The position numbers were made by a program, and so were the translations under genes. Shown piece after piece: positions 8,275 to 17,541 of a stretch of 64,000 nt of DNA; position 1 is the first letter of the stretch; each line of letters opens with the position of its first letter. This DNA comes from JBBKWU01 sp037969035 (GTDB lineage: Bacteria; Pseudomonadota; Alphaproteobacteria; Micavibrionales; Micavibrionaceae): assembly GCA_037969035.1 (NCBI GenBank), contig JBBKWU010000002.1, forward strand, positions 186,001 through 250,000. The letters run 5' to 3'. Below the pieces are notes generated by a model. It ran no database searches and was not told the origin of the DNA. It saw nothing but the letters and a program-made list of their open reading frames with translations.

Positions 8275-8826
8275 ATGAGCAAAGCATTCACAAAAGAAAC
8301 AGACGGAGAGCAGGATGACGACCTGCCAGAGCTTCTTGCGCCCGCCAAGGAAATCAGAAACTGCATGACACCTAACGGCTATGCGGCACTAAAAAAAGAG
8401 CTTCATTTTTTACTTCATGACGAACGCCCCAAGATAACTGAAATTGTTTCTTGGGCGGCAGGCAATGGTGACCGTTCCGAGAATGGTGATTATATCTATA
8501 ATAAAAAACGCCTGCGCGAAATTGACCGCCGTGTGCGTTATCTAACCAAACGTCTGGAAACTGCGGAAATCGTTGACCCTAAAAAGCAGCAAGGTATCGA
8601 ACAAGTCTTTTTCGGCGCGACAGTCACATATGCCCGCGAAGATGACACCGAACATACCGTGATGTTGGTGAATGTTGATGAGGCCGATTTTGACAAAGGA
8701 AAAATCAACTGGCTATCCCCCGTTGGCACCGCACTACTGAAAGCGCGTATAGGCGACGAAGTCAATGTTTGCACCGAAGCAGGCATCGAAACAATCGAAG
8801 TTCTAGACATACAATATATTATATAG
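8275..8826 (+). CDS. greB: Transcription elongation factor GreB
   Basis: GreB binds the RNA polymerase secondary channel and stimulates transcript cleavage in backtracked complexes. The 183-residue protein has the Gre coiled-coil domain with the conserved acidic tip and signature (SWAAGNGDRSENGDYIYNKK, then REIDRRVRYLTKRLE) and the C-terminal FKBP-like domain (FGATVTYA through SPVGTALLKARIGDEV). MSKAFTKE is the standard GreB start, followed by an acidic insert (DGEQDDDLPELL). The length is a little above the usual 155-170. It is convergent with the NAD operon, 41 bases from its end. Confidence 0.93.
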   Translation: MSKAFTKETDGEQDDDLPELLAPAKEIRNCMTPNGYAALKKELHFLLHDERPKITEIVSWAAGNGDRSENGDYIYNKKRLREIDRRVRYLTKRLETAEIVDPKKQQGIEQVFFGATVTYAREDDTEHTVMLVNVDEADFDKGKINWLSPVGTALLKARIGDEVNVCTEAGIETIEVLDIQYII

Positions 8827-8867
8827 TGATGTCTTTAATAACCTCGGGATTTTACAGTAAGCGCAAT

Positions 8868-11111
8868 CTATAAACCTCGTTTAGGGGCACCACGACGAGG
8901 AGGCTTTGCTGCTGGCTTCTTTGAGGTTGGTGACAATGTGGCTGCTATCTGCTTATCCAGAGCCGCAAAAACATCGGAATTACGTGCTGCCAAGATTGCA
9001 GTAAAATCTTGTCCGTCGCGTTTAAAATCAAATGTTTTTACTTGTGCGCCCGCTTCTTGTGCAATCAATACTCCTGCCGCAACATCATAATCATTCGCGG
9101 TAATTATTGCTGCATGATGATCGTTTTTTGCGCTCGTCGTCAGCATCGTTGCGGCGGCCCCTGTAACGCGGTAGCTAATCTTGTTATCGATAACAAAATT
9201 CATCATCGCCTTCTCCGCATCCACGCCGAAACCGCGTATGGAGTAATTCAACATCGCACGCATCATAGGGGCGACGTTATCATTAACTGGCATATTTTCC
9301 GGCGGTTTGATGCGGTATTCCCTATCATTGTTTTCAATAAGAAATGCGCCCTGATCTTTTTCAGCCCAGTAAATCTTGCCCGTTGTCGGAATAGAAACAA
9401 CACCGTCTGTGGTTTCCCATTGACCGTCTTGGAATACCTGACACGCGATTGACGTCGCAAAGTCATCAAGCCCGTTTGCAAAATTTCGCGTTCCATCGAT
9501 AGGGTCAACCAAGAAACGCTTATCGCCCTCTTGCGGCGGGGCGCCTGCGTCATCATCGCCACCCTCTTCTCCATAAAAACCATAATCAGGGTAATGCCCA
9601 CGAAGAATAAATTTAATACGATCTTCGACCTTTTTATCTGTTTCAGTCACGGGGCTTTGCTCGGACTTAAACTCCATCACAACGTCTTGACGGTACGCAT
9701 CCATTATCATGGATTTGACTTCATAAGCCGCTTCCAGCATCGCAGCGACATGTCCGTAATGCGACCCGCCCGGTAACTTTACGCCCGCAGCTTCTTGCCA
9801 GATCGGCTTGAGCAATGTCACATCTGGTTTGTGTCCCTTAATTGCCCCGCAATAACGCCACATCTCTTTTGTCAGATCGCCGTAATGCGCCAACCAATAA
9901 TCTTTACCTCGTGGGTGCTTATCAGCCTTATCCAGCAAAATTGTATAATATCGTTTATTACGATTATCGTCGGAGATATCATTCAGAGTGATATCGCCCC
10001 GCACCAGTTGCTTAATAACGGCCTCATGCTCACGCAGCAAAGCCTTGCACTCATGCTCATGCTCAATCCAAACCGACAGAATATGTGGATTGTGATACTG
10101 CTCTGCGAGCAAATAACCTGCAATCATCCCCGTCGAAAGGTTACGCCCGTGCTTTTCATCATAAAGCCAGTCATAGAACTGCAAGTTACTCTCCAAAAAC
10201 TCCTTATAATGCTCCAGTTTTTGGCGCAATTTAGGAATACTGATATTCGGAATGGTATCGATAATCTCATCAGGATTATCCAGCTCTTTATCTTCAAACA
10301 AGACAGGCATCTTGCGCCCACCATCATCTTTCAAACCGCCGCTATGAATATAAATCGTAGAGCAAACATCGCCATTACTTAAGCCTGTTTCGGCGTTAGT
10401 TTCAACATAATGTGCATCTTCCAAAATTTGCGCGTAGCTTTGACCCGATACGTGAGTTTCACTTGTTAAGCGGCTCAGCTCGCAATGCCCTAAATGCTTT
10501 TTATGCAGAACACCTTTCGCATCACGCCAGTACCCTGAATAGGCATGCATCATCACTTGTTTCGTACTGAGCGGATCAAGTTCATTAAGCGCCATAGACG
10601 GCATAATGTCATTGGCCGCCTCAGGCACATATTTTGTTACGCCCCATGTGTGGTTCGTCAACTCACCCGTGATAATGGCCGATGCCATTTCGAAACGATG
10701 TAAATGTAGACGTTCCATCGAAGCGCGCTGGTTACCACGCCAGTAAATATGCAGGCGAAACTTGAAATTCGTTTCCTCATCATGGAACAAAACCAGCTTA
10801 TCAAATCCAATCGGGTGCGGGTAAGAACGCTCAGCGATATAGTCCAACATGTCAGGATCATTTAACAATGAATCCACAATAGCAAGCGTCGTACGCTTAT
10901 CAGAAAAAGCCGAAGCGATTTTATTCAATGGCTCGATATCACCTTGTTGATGTCCTTTAAAGTAAAGCCGCATCACATCACGTGCTGTATCCATGGAGGG
11001 CGTTTTCAAAAACTTTTCCAATGCCACAGACACGCCAGGAAATTGCTCACTATGGTTCACGAAGTAATGGACAGCATTCAATTTATCACTGCTATGAGGT
11101 ACATATGTCAT
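8868..11111 (-). CDS. Fusion of a cupin-like N-terminal region with an inositol-monophosphatase-family phosphatase
   Basis: The 747-residue protein is the last gene of the NAD operon, and its ATG overlaps the nadD stop (TAATG), so translation is probably coupled. Residues from about 450 to 735 form an IMPase-family domain: GEEGG near 514, DPIDGTRNF near 535-543 (metal and phosphate binding) and YDVAAG near 673. The first 440 residues are unusual. Around residue 140 the segment LHLHRFEMASAIITGEL followed by NHTWG looks like a cupin metal site (H-x-H...E...H); the rest is unrecognised and mostly helical. Some IMPase relatives hydrolyse NADP to NAD (known for archaeal enzymes, one of them fused to NAD kinase), so with nadK heading this operon an NADP or 3'-nucleotide phosphatase is my inference. 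The basic tail (KKPAAKPPRRGAPKRG) may bind nucleic acid or lie disordered. Confidence 0.8.
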   Translation of the reverse strand: MTYVPHSSDKLNAVHYFVNHSEQFPGVSVALEKFLKTPSMDTARDVMRLYFKGHQQGDIEPLNKIASAFSDKRTTLAIVDSLLNDPDMLDYIAERSYPHPIGFDKLVLFHDEETNFKFRLHIYWRGNQRASMERLHLHRFEMASAIITGELTNHTWGVTKYVPEAANDIMPSMALNELDPLSTKQVMMHAYSGYWRDAKGVLHKKHLGHCELSRLTSETHVSGQSYAQILEDAHYVETNAETGLSNGDVCSTIYIHSGGLKDDGGRKMPVLFEDKELDNPDEIIDTIPNISIPKLRQKLEHYKEFLESNLQFYDWLYDEKHGRNLSTGMIAGYLLAEQYHNPHILSVWIEHEHECKALLREHEAVIKQLVRGDITLNDISDDNRNKRYYTILLDKADKHPRGKDYWLAHYGDLTKEMWRYCGAIKGHKPDVTLLKPIWQEAAGVKLPGGSHYGHVAAMLEAAYEVKSMIMDAYRQDVVMEFKSEQSPVTETDKKVEDRIKFILRGHYPDYGFYGEEGGDDDAGAPPQEGDKRFLVDPIDGTRNFANGLDDFATSIACQVFQDGQWETTDGVVSIPTTGKIYWAEKDQGAFLIENNDREYRIKPPENMPVNDNVAPMMRAMLNYSIRGFGVDAEKAMMNFVIDNKISYRVTGAAATMLTTSAKNDHHAAIITANDYDVAAGVLIAQEAGAQVKTFDFKRDGQDFTAILAARNSDVFAALDKQIAATLSPTSKKPAAKPPRRGAPKRGL

Positions 11112-12340
11112 TAACTGTTCTCCGGTTTTCTATGTGCACACGTATACGGTGCACCTTCTTTTATTTTATGAAGTGTTTTTAATATCATTGAAGGCTCTTC
11201 ACCAATCGCCAGTGCGTATTCAGCCAAAACATTGCGGTTGGTTGTAAAAGCTTTGTCAGGAGACGTAAGATCGGGAGCCTCAAAGATCAAATCTAGTATC
11301 TGCATGGCACGATGTTTTTCGAGATTCTCATAAACGCATAGTGTTGCTAAACGTCCCATAGATCTCAATAAAGCCGATGATAGGCTCGTACTACGGCCAT
11401 CCAAAGATTGCGCCACTGCAACATCCTGCGAAGCTTGTGCGCAGTAAGATAAACCCGCAGGAACAAGCGCGCTCATACCTATTTTTCCTCGCGCATGCGC
11501 CTCATCCCATGATTGTGAAAATTGTTGCTTCAAAACCTCATACGGCATATTCGCTAGGTTATGCGCCACCGCGCTTTTAGCTAGATTTGCGGTATTCGCA
11601 AGCAGTAAAAATGTCTCAATACGCACATCATGATTGGTTGAATGCGGTAATACGTTATTTTTAAATTCATTGTTCAAACGGTAAAGACCACGGTCACGGA
11701 TAAAGTTCTCCGCATCCGTAGATAAACCCTCAACATTTGTTTTGCCTGCCCGCAACTGTTCTTTAATCGCGGTCGACGAATAGGCCATTGTATCATTATT
11801 GACAAAACTCCAACCCCGACGGCGCGTTGATAATGCTGTCGGATCATCCATCTGCAACGTCGCACCGTATTTTGCAGCAATACCATTGCGCGCATCTTCG
11901 CGATAACCTTGACGATGCATGACTGCCACCGAAAAATTATGCAGGATATATTGCCAATCAGGAACTTTCTGACCGTCAACCTCATATCGCACATCATCCC
12001 ATGTATGGAAGCTCGCAAAATTATCATCGCCAAACACCCAGATAAACTCGGTTTCAGGAAACATTTCCTTCAACGTTCTCATTGACGATGCCGTGCGCGT
12101 ATCATGAAATGCGGATTCAAAATCCTGCGGCTTTAACCACGGACGATCTTTAGTATGCTGGTCACATAAGGTTCGGCGCAGCTCTATCGGCGCGTAAGTC
12201 GACGGATCTTTGAAAATATTATGCGAGATCCACATCCATACTTCATCAAGTCCAATTCTCTCATACGCCTCATCCATGATGTGTACATGACCATCATGGA
12301 TAGGGTTAAAAGAGCCGCCGATAATTCCTATGCGTCGCAT
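11111..12340 (-). CDS. nadD: Nicotinate-mononucleotide adenylyltransferase with a C-terminal extension
   Basis: NadD joins nicotinate mononucleotide and ATP to give deamido-NAD. Residues 1-225 match the family: GIIGGSFNPIHDGHVHI nucleotide-binding start, SHNIFKDPSTYAP, FIWVFGDDNFASFHTWDD and the late SSTAIKEQLRAG with the ISSSxIR-type role. The usual enzyme is about 190-220 residues; this one has 409. The extra 180 residues are helical (TFLLLANTANLAKSAVAHNLANM, then SLSSALLRSMGRLATLCVYENL) and not recognised. GGAG precedes the ATG. The stop codon overlaps the start of the phosphatase fusion. NadD, NadE, PncA, PncB and NadK follow one another in a single operon. Confidence 0.88.
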   Translation of the reverse strand: MRRIGIIGGSFNPIHDGHVHIMDEAYERIGLDEVWMWISHNIFKDPSTYAPIELRRTLCDQHTKDRPWLKPQDFESAFHDTRTASSMRTLKEMFPETEFIWVFGDDNFASFHTWDDVRYEVDGQKVPDWQYILHNFSVAVMHRQGYREDARNGIAAKYGATLQMDDPTALSTRRRGWSFVNNDTMAYSSTAIKEQLRAGKTNVEGLSTDAENFIRDRGLYRLNNEFKNNVLPHSTNHDVRIETFLLLANTANLAKSAVAHNLANMPYEVLKQQFSQSWDEAHARGKIGMSALVPAGLSYCAQASQDVAVAQSLDGRSTSLSSALLRSMGRLATLCVYENLEKHRAMQILDLIFEAPDLTSPDKAFTTNRNVLAEYALAIGEEPSMILKTLHKIKEGAPYTCAHRKPENS

Positions 12341-12436
12341 ATAGTCTCCATTTTGTCATAATTAACATGGGGCTTTAAAAAAAGTCAAACTTAAAGTCGC
12401 TCTAAGAACATGTGCTGCTCAGTTATCGCGCAAGAG
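12341..12436 (-). promoter_or_regulatory. Spacer between nadE and nadD with a weak possible internal promoter
   Basis: This is the only long gap in the NAD operon (96 bases). On the minus strand it holds TTGACT, then GTTAAT 16 bases further on (4 of 6 matches), which could give extra transcription of nadD and the phosphatase fusion. Confidence 0.3.
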
Positions 12437-15148
12437 CTATAAACGTTTTGTTGCCAGCTTTTGAATGACCTGCACAGGGTGCTGCGGAGGGAGATGTGCA
12501 AAAACTTTGTTCCACCCCCTTGCCTTCAACTGTTCATACAGATCGCGCAAGTTATAATCCATATTTGCAAGGTCACTATTCTTGTTCTCAGCCAACTTCA
12601 AAAATGCTTGCGGAAATTCTGTATCTTGCCATGCGCGTGCACGGAGCGTTTTATATTGCGTTTCAGTCCAGCTCAAACCGTCTTCCCGTGCCCAATTAAA
12701 CAGTAAATCAATACCGAGCTGCGTGATCTCATCAACGCTGTCACCACTAAGGTTTGGTGTTCGCAATGATGTTTGCTTATCAACATTTTCACCGAATGTT
12801 GGCGCAATCGGCGTGGCATGAATTTTATGTTGCGCTGGCCCTTCCCAACGTTTATAGAAATAAGAAACGGCATTAAACAATTGGTTATCATCCAAAATAT
12901 CAAATTGATTATCCACGCGCGCATGGTCAAAAATTTCACCCGCATTCATCCAGCGATCACCATCATTGGTATGAATCTTTGTGTGATGACGCAATCGGGC
13001 GAGCACTGCTTTTTGCTCAAATGTCCCTTGCAAAGCATCTTCATCAAACTGTGTCACTTCGCCATTTTTCTTCTGCTGCAATTCCGCGCTTGGCTTGTTA
13101 TTATTGGCCGTAGATATAGATACGATACGATCCATAACATTATGAATTCCTTTTTTCTCCATATACTCCATCAACGACACTTGATCTATTTTATGAAGTC
13201 CAGCATTCCAGTTCACGGTTCCCGAATGTAGATCACCACCGAACGTTGCATACGCGCCATAAGCTTCATCAAGGTTCGGATTAGCCACCGGCAATTTGCG
13301 CTCAAGGTTCGCAAACAGCATAATGAGAACCTCACGTGAGCGCGCTTGAATATTCTCATACGCGATCCCATGGCCTGATTTTGCCGTAGACACCAAACGA
13401 TCAACTTCGGGATATTTTGTAAATATCCGCGCTTCCCACTCTTTAATTTCCGCAGGCGTATAATCATCAGGCGAAGCATTCAGGAACTCTGCTAGCTCCG
13501 TCATAACTTCGAGTTTTTTCTCGCGCGGCACTTTCGTGGTATTGGAAACGGCGAAAATATAAGCGTAAAAATCCACCAAATCCTGTACATTACGCTCAAC
13601 GAACTTCCCGCCGATGCCCTTGAAGCTCTCGCCACTCTCAGCGAATTCCCCACCGTCAATCAACGTTTTAGACGCATACCATGTCTTGTAAGAACTGTTA
13701 TTCGTGCCCATATAAACAGCCGTAAGCATATCATCCATACAGGCTTCAATTGCCGCCTCTTTGCCACCACGCTTGTTGGCCGCTAAAATTTTATCGACAT
13801 AAGGCAGATGACTCATCTGCTCGCAAAAGCCTTCCACGCCGAGATCGTGCATCGCAAGTTCAACCATCACCCGCACCATCGCGCAGTTAAAGGATGAATC
13901 CTTACCGCCACTCAGTGCCTCGACGATGCCTTTGGATTTGGTTTTGCGCATGTAATCAAACATCCATAAGGCTTGATTGCGGATACGTTCCTCAATCCAA
14001 CGATCAGGATTTTTGGGGTCATCCCATGCCGCATCACTCTTCTTATCTTTCCACACGAGCGCACTTTTTGCTTTGGCTGACGGCGCTTTAAATTCACGTG
14101 TCATGCTTGCGTGTGATAACGCTTCCAGTGAAGAATCAGCGGATTTAAGCCTTATAACTGAGGTTGTTGTGGCAAGCTGCCCAAATGTCATACGGGCTCC
14201 CGCAGAAATCGTTTTACCGTTTTGCGCAATATTACGATGCCCGAACTGCGCATAAGTTGCGCCGCTTGTCCCCAGACCATCCGTGTCAATCACAACATCG
14301 GCATAGTTTGATGCCAATTCGTTCAAGCGCATATGTTTATCTTGCTTCAAATACGATGGCGGGCTTGCGTTTGAAATTTCCAGCAGCAAACCATCCTTTG
14401 ACCCCAAATAACGGGAAATAGAAGGAATTATATTCATTTGCTCATAGCGCGAATTATCATGCGGAAATCCATCATATTGCGTTGCCACCCACTTTTCTTC
14501 GCAAATGGCGGTTGCATGAACATAAGCACGGCCCGCCTTATCATGCACATAAATAATTGGGCGTCCGAACGGGACAGTTTTTCCGTCTGGTAAAACAACA
14601 GGCAGTGTTCCGTAGATTGATTTAATCCCCGTTAGAGCCGCGTATTCGCGCACATCACGAAAACTCCATTCGTTAAAATAACGGTTCTCGTATCCGCGTT
14701 CATCGCGGAATAAATTGGCCTTGGCGGTCATGCCAAGAATACGCCCACCGCCGATTAAGGTCTGCACGTTAAACGGTAAATTCAAACGATCATACAAGCC
14801 GTTTTTCACGATATCGGGATCTGCGCCAGCAACACGCTCAAAGGCTTCGCGCAATTGCAAACGCCACGGATTACCAACTGACACCATCAAATTCGGGTCT
14901 TTGTGATAAGCATAGCTCGCTATACTGCTCAGTGCTTCATATATGCGTGTGTTATCAGTACGCTGAAAATCATCATTGACCTCATAACCTGTCAAGCTGA
15001 GCTCGGGCATAACCACAAGATCACTGCCTTCAGCCACGGCCAAATCAATTGCCGCATAATGATTGGCCATGTTTTGTGGCCAGTCCAATGCGGTCTGATT
15101 AAGCGATGCTTGCGTGACCTTTAACGATATTGTTTTTGATTTTGCCAT
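12437..15148 (-). CDS. nadE: Glutamine-dependent NAD synthetase (glutaminase plus synthetase)
   Basis: NadE amidates deamido-NAD to NAD with ATP, taking ammonia from glutamine. The N-terminal nitrilase-type glutaminase shows Glu49 (VVMPELSLTGYE) and the nucleophile Cys216 (ATAICEEKW). The C-terminal synthetase shows the PP-loop SGGKDSS at 413-419, with downstream GTNNSS and SGHGIAYENIQARSR in the place of the family's NIQARxR motif. At 903 residues it is longer than most (540-700); extra sequence occurs in the glutaminase half and at the C-terminus. It starts 12 bases after pncA ends, so they are cotranscribed. Confidence 0.93.
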   Translation of the reverse strand: MAKSKTISLKVTQASLNQTALDWPQNMANHYAAIDLAVAEGSDLVVMPELSLTGYEVNDDFQRTDNTRIYEALSSIASYAYHKDPNLMVSVGNPWRLQLREAFERVAGADPDIVKNGLYDRLNLPFNVQTLIGGGRILGMTAKANLFRDERGYENRYFNEWSFRDVREYAALTGIKSIYGTLPVVLPDGKTVPFGRPIIYVHDKAGRAYVHATAICEEKWVATQYDGFPHDNSRYEQMNIIPSISRYLGSKDGLLLEISNASPPSYLKQDKHMRLNELASNYADVVIDTDGLGTSGATYAQFGHRNIAQNGKTISAGARMTFGQLATTTSVIRLKSADSSLEALSHASMTREFKAPSAKAKSALVWKDKKSDAAWDDPKNPDRWIEERIRNQALWMFDYMRKTKSKGIVEALSGGKDSSFNCAMVRVMVELAMHDLGVEGFCEQMSHLPYVDKILAANKRGGKEAAIEACMDDMLTAVYMGTNNSSYKTWYASKTLIDGGEFAESGESFKGIGGKFVERNVQDLVDFYAYIFAVSNTTKVPREKKLEVMTELAEFLNASPDDYTPAEIKEWEARIFTKYPEVDRLVSTAKSGHGIAYENIQARSREVLIMLFANLERKLPVANPNLDEAYGAYATFGGDLHSGTVNWNAGLHKIDQVSLMEYMEKKGIHNVMDRIVSISTANNNKPSAELQQKKNGEVTQFDEDALQGTFEQKAVLARLRHHTKIHTNDGDRWMNAGEIFDHARVDNQFDILDDNQLFNAVSYFYKRWEGPAQHKIHATPIAPTFGENVDKQTSLRTPNLSGDSVDEITQLGIDLLFNWAREDGLSWTETQYKTLRARAWQDTEFPQAFLKLAENKNSDLANMDYNLRDLYEQLKARGWNKVFAHLPPQHPVQVIQKLATKRL

Positions 15149-15160
15149 TTACGCCTGTAT

Positions 15161-15862
15161 TTATGCTGCAAGAAGAAGCTTGGCTTCCGCCGCATTTATA
15201 ACTTTCACGCCGGCGTCTTTCATTTGGCGCAGCATTTCTGTTTCGGTTGTTTTGCCGTTATCCAAAGGAATAGCGATTGGTTTTGTCGCATCATAAATGA
15301 CAACAGCATTAAAGCCTTCCTTGATCGCATCAAGCGCATGCCAACCGACACAAAAATCAGACGCAAGCCCTGTAAACACAAGCGTATCAACGCCTTTACC
15401 GCGCATGGTCTCGGTTAGTGTTTCTCCACCTGCAAAACGTGGCTGCGTCTTACCGTCATTTTCAAAGAACCCTGAATAGGAATCAATCGCCTGATTTGTG
15501 CCTTTTTGCAGCACTAAATCCGTGCTTTTTTGTACGAGATCAGGATGAAAGTCCGCGCCTTTTGTGCCTTGGACGCAGTGATCAGGCCATAATGTTTGCT
15601 CACCATAGGACATTTTCATGCTCGGAAATCCACCCGTATCGGGATCAGGAATAGCGCGCCCATGAGTTGAAGCGAACGAGCTGTGACCCGCAGGGTGGAA
15701 ATCCTGTGTTAAAACAACAATGTGAAAATGGTCGCGCAAGCTGTTAAACAGCGGCACAACATCATCGCCATCAGGCACAGCCAAATTACCATTCGCGCAA
15801 AAATCGTTCTGAATATCAACGCCCACGAGTGCTATATGTTTTGATGCCATCCAATTTGTCAT
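15161..15862 (-). CDS. pncA: Nicotinamidase
   Basis: PncA deaminates nicotinamide to nicotinate, the entry step of the Preiss-Handler salvage route. All catalytic residues of the isochorismatase-like fold are visible: Asp16 (VDIQNDF), Lys120 (LQKGTN) and Cys171 (ASDFCVGWHA). Metal ligands appear in QDFHPAGHSSFA, and LWPDHCVQGTKGADFHPDL is the standard binding segment. The 233 residues are normal length. The ATG at 15862 follows AAAAGGAAAA; a second Met four codons later is possible. It sits between pncB (21 bases) and nadE (12 bases). Confidence 0.95.
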   Translation of the reverse strand: MTNWMASKHIALVGVDIQNDFCANGNLAVPDGDDVVPLFNSLRDHFHIVVLTQDFHPAGHSSFASTHGRAIPDPDTGGFPSMKMSYGEQTLWPDHCVQGTKGADFHPDLVQKSTDLVLQKGTNQAIDSYSGFFENDGKTQPRFAGGETLTETMRGKGVDTLVFTGLASDFCVGWHALDAIKEGFNAVVIYDATKPIAIPLDNGKTTETEMLRQMKDAGVKVINAAEAKLLLAA

Positions 15863-15883
15863 TTATATTTTCCTTTTCAAAAA

Positions 15884-17533
15884 TTATGCTTTATTCGCAA
15901 GCACGGTATTGCCCGTTGTTTTTAAACGCCGCGCCATAACTTCCTGACGCTGCAGAAGGCTTTCATCCACGCCCACAATATGCGCATGTGGGTTCAGTAA
16001 GCGCTTATGCTCGGGGCGCAACATCGCAAGACGTTGTAAAGCCCGCTCCCGTGCGATATGAACGGTTTCAACATCACCAATCAACTTGCCCTCACGAAAA
16101 ACAGGTTGTAGCGGACGATAGGCGCGTTCTCCTTTTAGAAAGTTTTTCGCCAGAATATGATTATCACGACGCACTGACATCACATCAATCGCGAGCTTAC
16201 CCGATAGTGGATCAGACGGATCATCTATAGCAAGTGGATCAATCGCCCATTCCGGATAAATCGTGCCACCGTTGAAATAAAGCTGACCATCCTTGCTCTC
16301 TTCAAGATAGCGAATTAAATCCAACTCTCCCGGATAGGTCATTTTTATAGATTGCTCGGACAACTTCATGATATCGCGCACTTGATCGCGAATAGCCGCA
16401 GGTTCAACAGCTCCCGAACGCACAGATTTTTTCATTGCCATAATTTCTTCGTGCGTGAGCCCGTCTTTATATACATTACCTACCTTATAAACGCCGCCCA
16501 GCGCAGGTTGGTCCTTCACGGTCACAAGGTTTGTGCCGACAGCATAGACATCAATTGGCGCGTCTTGCTGCTCGAGTGAGTTAATCGTTTCCGCATCAAG
16601 ATCATTGGACACAACGATTTTGGCTGATTTAAAACCTGCCGCATCCATAAGCTTGCGTGCTTCTTTAGATAAATACCCCAAATCACCTGAATCGAGTCTA
16701 ATGCCTGAGAGCTTAATACTTTTCGTCTTACAAACCTTGATCGCACGGCGCACGCCCTCAAGTGTGTCATACGTATCGACCAAGAAAATTCCAAGATACC
16801 GGTTATGTTCGGCCCATTCATCGAACGCGCCGATTTCATCTTCATGCACCATCACATAGGCATGCGCCATCGTGCCGATGGTATTAATTCCGTAATTTGT
16901 TTCCGCCCAGCAATTCGAGCTGGCATCCGCACCGCCAACATACGCGCCCCGTGTCGGAGACAAACCACCGACATCTTGAGAACGACGCAAACCGAATTCC
17001 GCCACAGGTTTACCATTTGCTACGGTTTTCAAAATCGAGGCATAGGTTGCAAAGTTGGATTGAGAGTTCATCGTGTTTAATATCGCTGATTCCACTACTA
17101 AGCATTGCCAGATAGGGCCACTGACGCGATAAATTGGTTCTGCCGCAAAGGCAATTTCACCTTCAAGCATCGCATCAAGATTAATCGCGAGCTTCGCGTT
17201 TTTTAGCATCTCCAGAAATTCAGGTTTAAATATCTTCTTTTCTGCGCCTGTATCAGGATCTTTAACAGTTTTTGCAGCCAGCCTGCGGATATCGCGATCC
17301 GTAAACGTCCAGTTTTTATCCAGCCATTCGCTGATCACATTCTGACCCGCTGTGACCAAATACGCCGCATTAAATGGTGTGCTACGGATAAACGCATGAA
17401 ATGTAGCTTGCTGCTCATGCTTGCCTTCTAAAAACAAAGCTTGCGCCATGGTCAACTCGTAAAGATCTGTCCACATCGCGGATGGTCTCGCTAATGGCTC
17501 TTCGTAATCCTGATCGCGTCCGATATAACTCAC
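15884..17533 (-). CDS. pncB: Nicotinate phosphoribosyltransferase
   Basis: PncB couples nicotinate to PRPP to form nicotinate mononucleotide, the substrate of NadD. Diagnostic parts are WTDLYELTMAQAL at the N-terminus, FGLRRSQDVGG and GADASSNCWAE in the active site, GTMAHAYVM, and GIRLDSGDLGYLS with IVVSNDLD for phosphate and ribose binding. At 549 residues it is longer than many bacterial PncB proteins; the C-terminal part (from about 430) holds an extra helical segment. It lies 8 bases after nadK and 21 before pncA. Confidence 0.94.
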   Translation of the reverse strand: MSYIGRDQDYEEPLARPSAMWTDLYELTMAQALFLEGKHEQQATFHAFIRSTPFNAAYLVTAGQNVISEWLDKNWTFTDRDIRRLAAKTVKDPDTGAEKKIFKPEFLEMLKNAKLAINLDAMLEGEIAFAAEPIYRVSGPIWQCLVVESAILNTMNSQSNFATYASILKTVANGKPVAEFGLRRSQDVGGLSPTRGAYVGGADASSNCWAETNYGINTIGTMAHAYVMVHEDEIGAFDEWAEHNRYLGIFLVDTYDTLEGVRRAIKVCKTKSIKLSGIRLDSGDLGYLSKEARKLMDAAGFKSAKIVVSNDLDAETINSLEQQDAPIDVYAVGTNLVTVKDQPALGGVYKVGNVYKDGLTHEEIMAMKKSVRSGAVEPAAIRDQVRDIMKLSEQSIKMTYPGELDLIRYLEESKDGQLYFNGGTIYPEWAIDPLAIDDPSDPLSGKLAIDVMSVRRDNHILAKNFLKGERAYRPLQPVFREGKLIGDVETVHIARERALQRLAMLRPEHKRLLNPHAHIVGVDESLLQRQEVMARRLKTTGNTVLANKA

Positions 17534-17541
17534 TGTCTATC

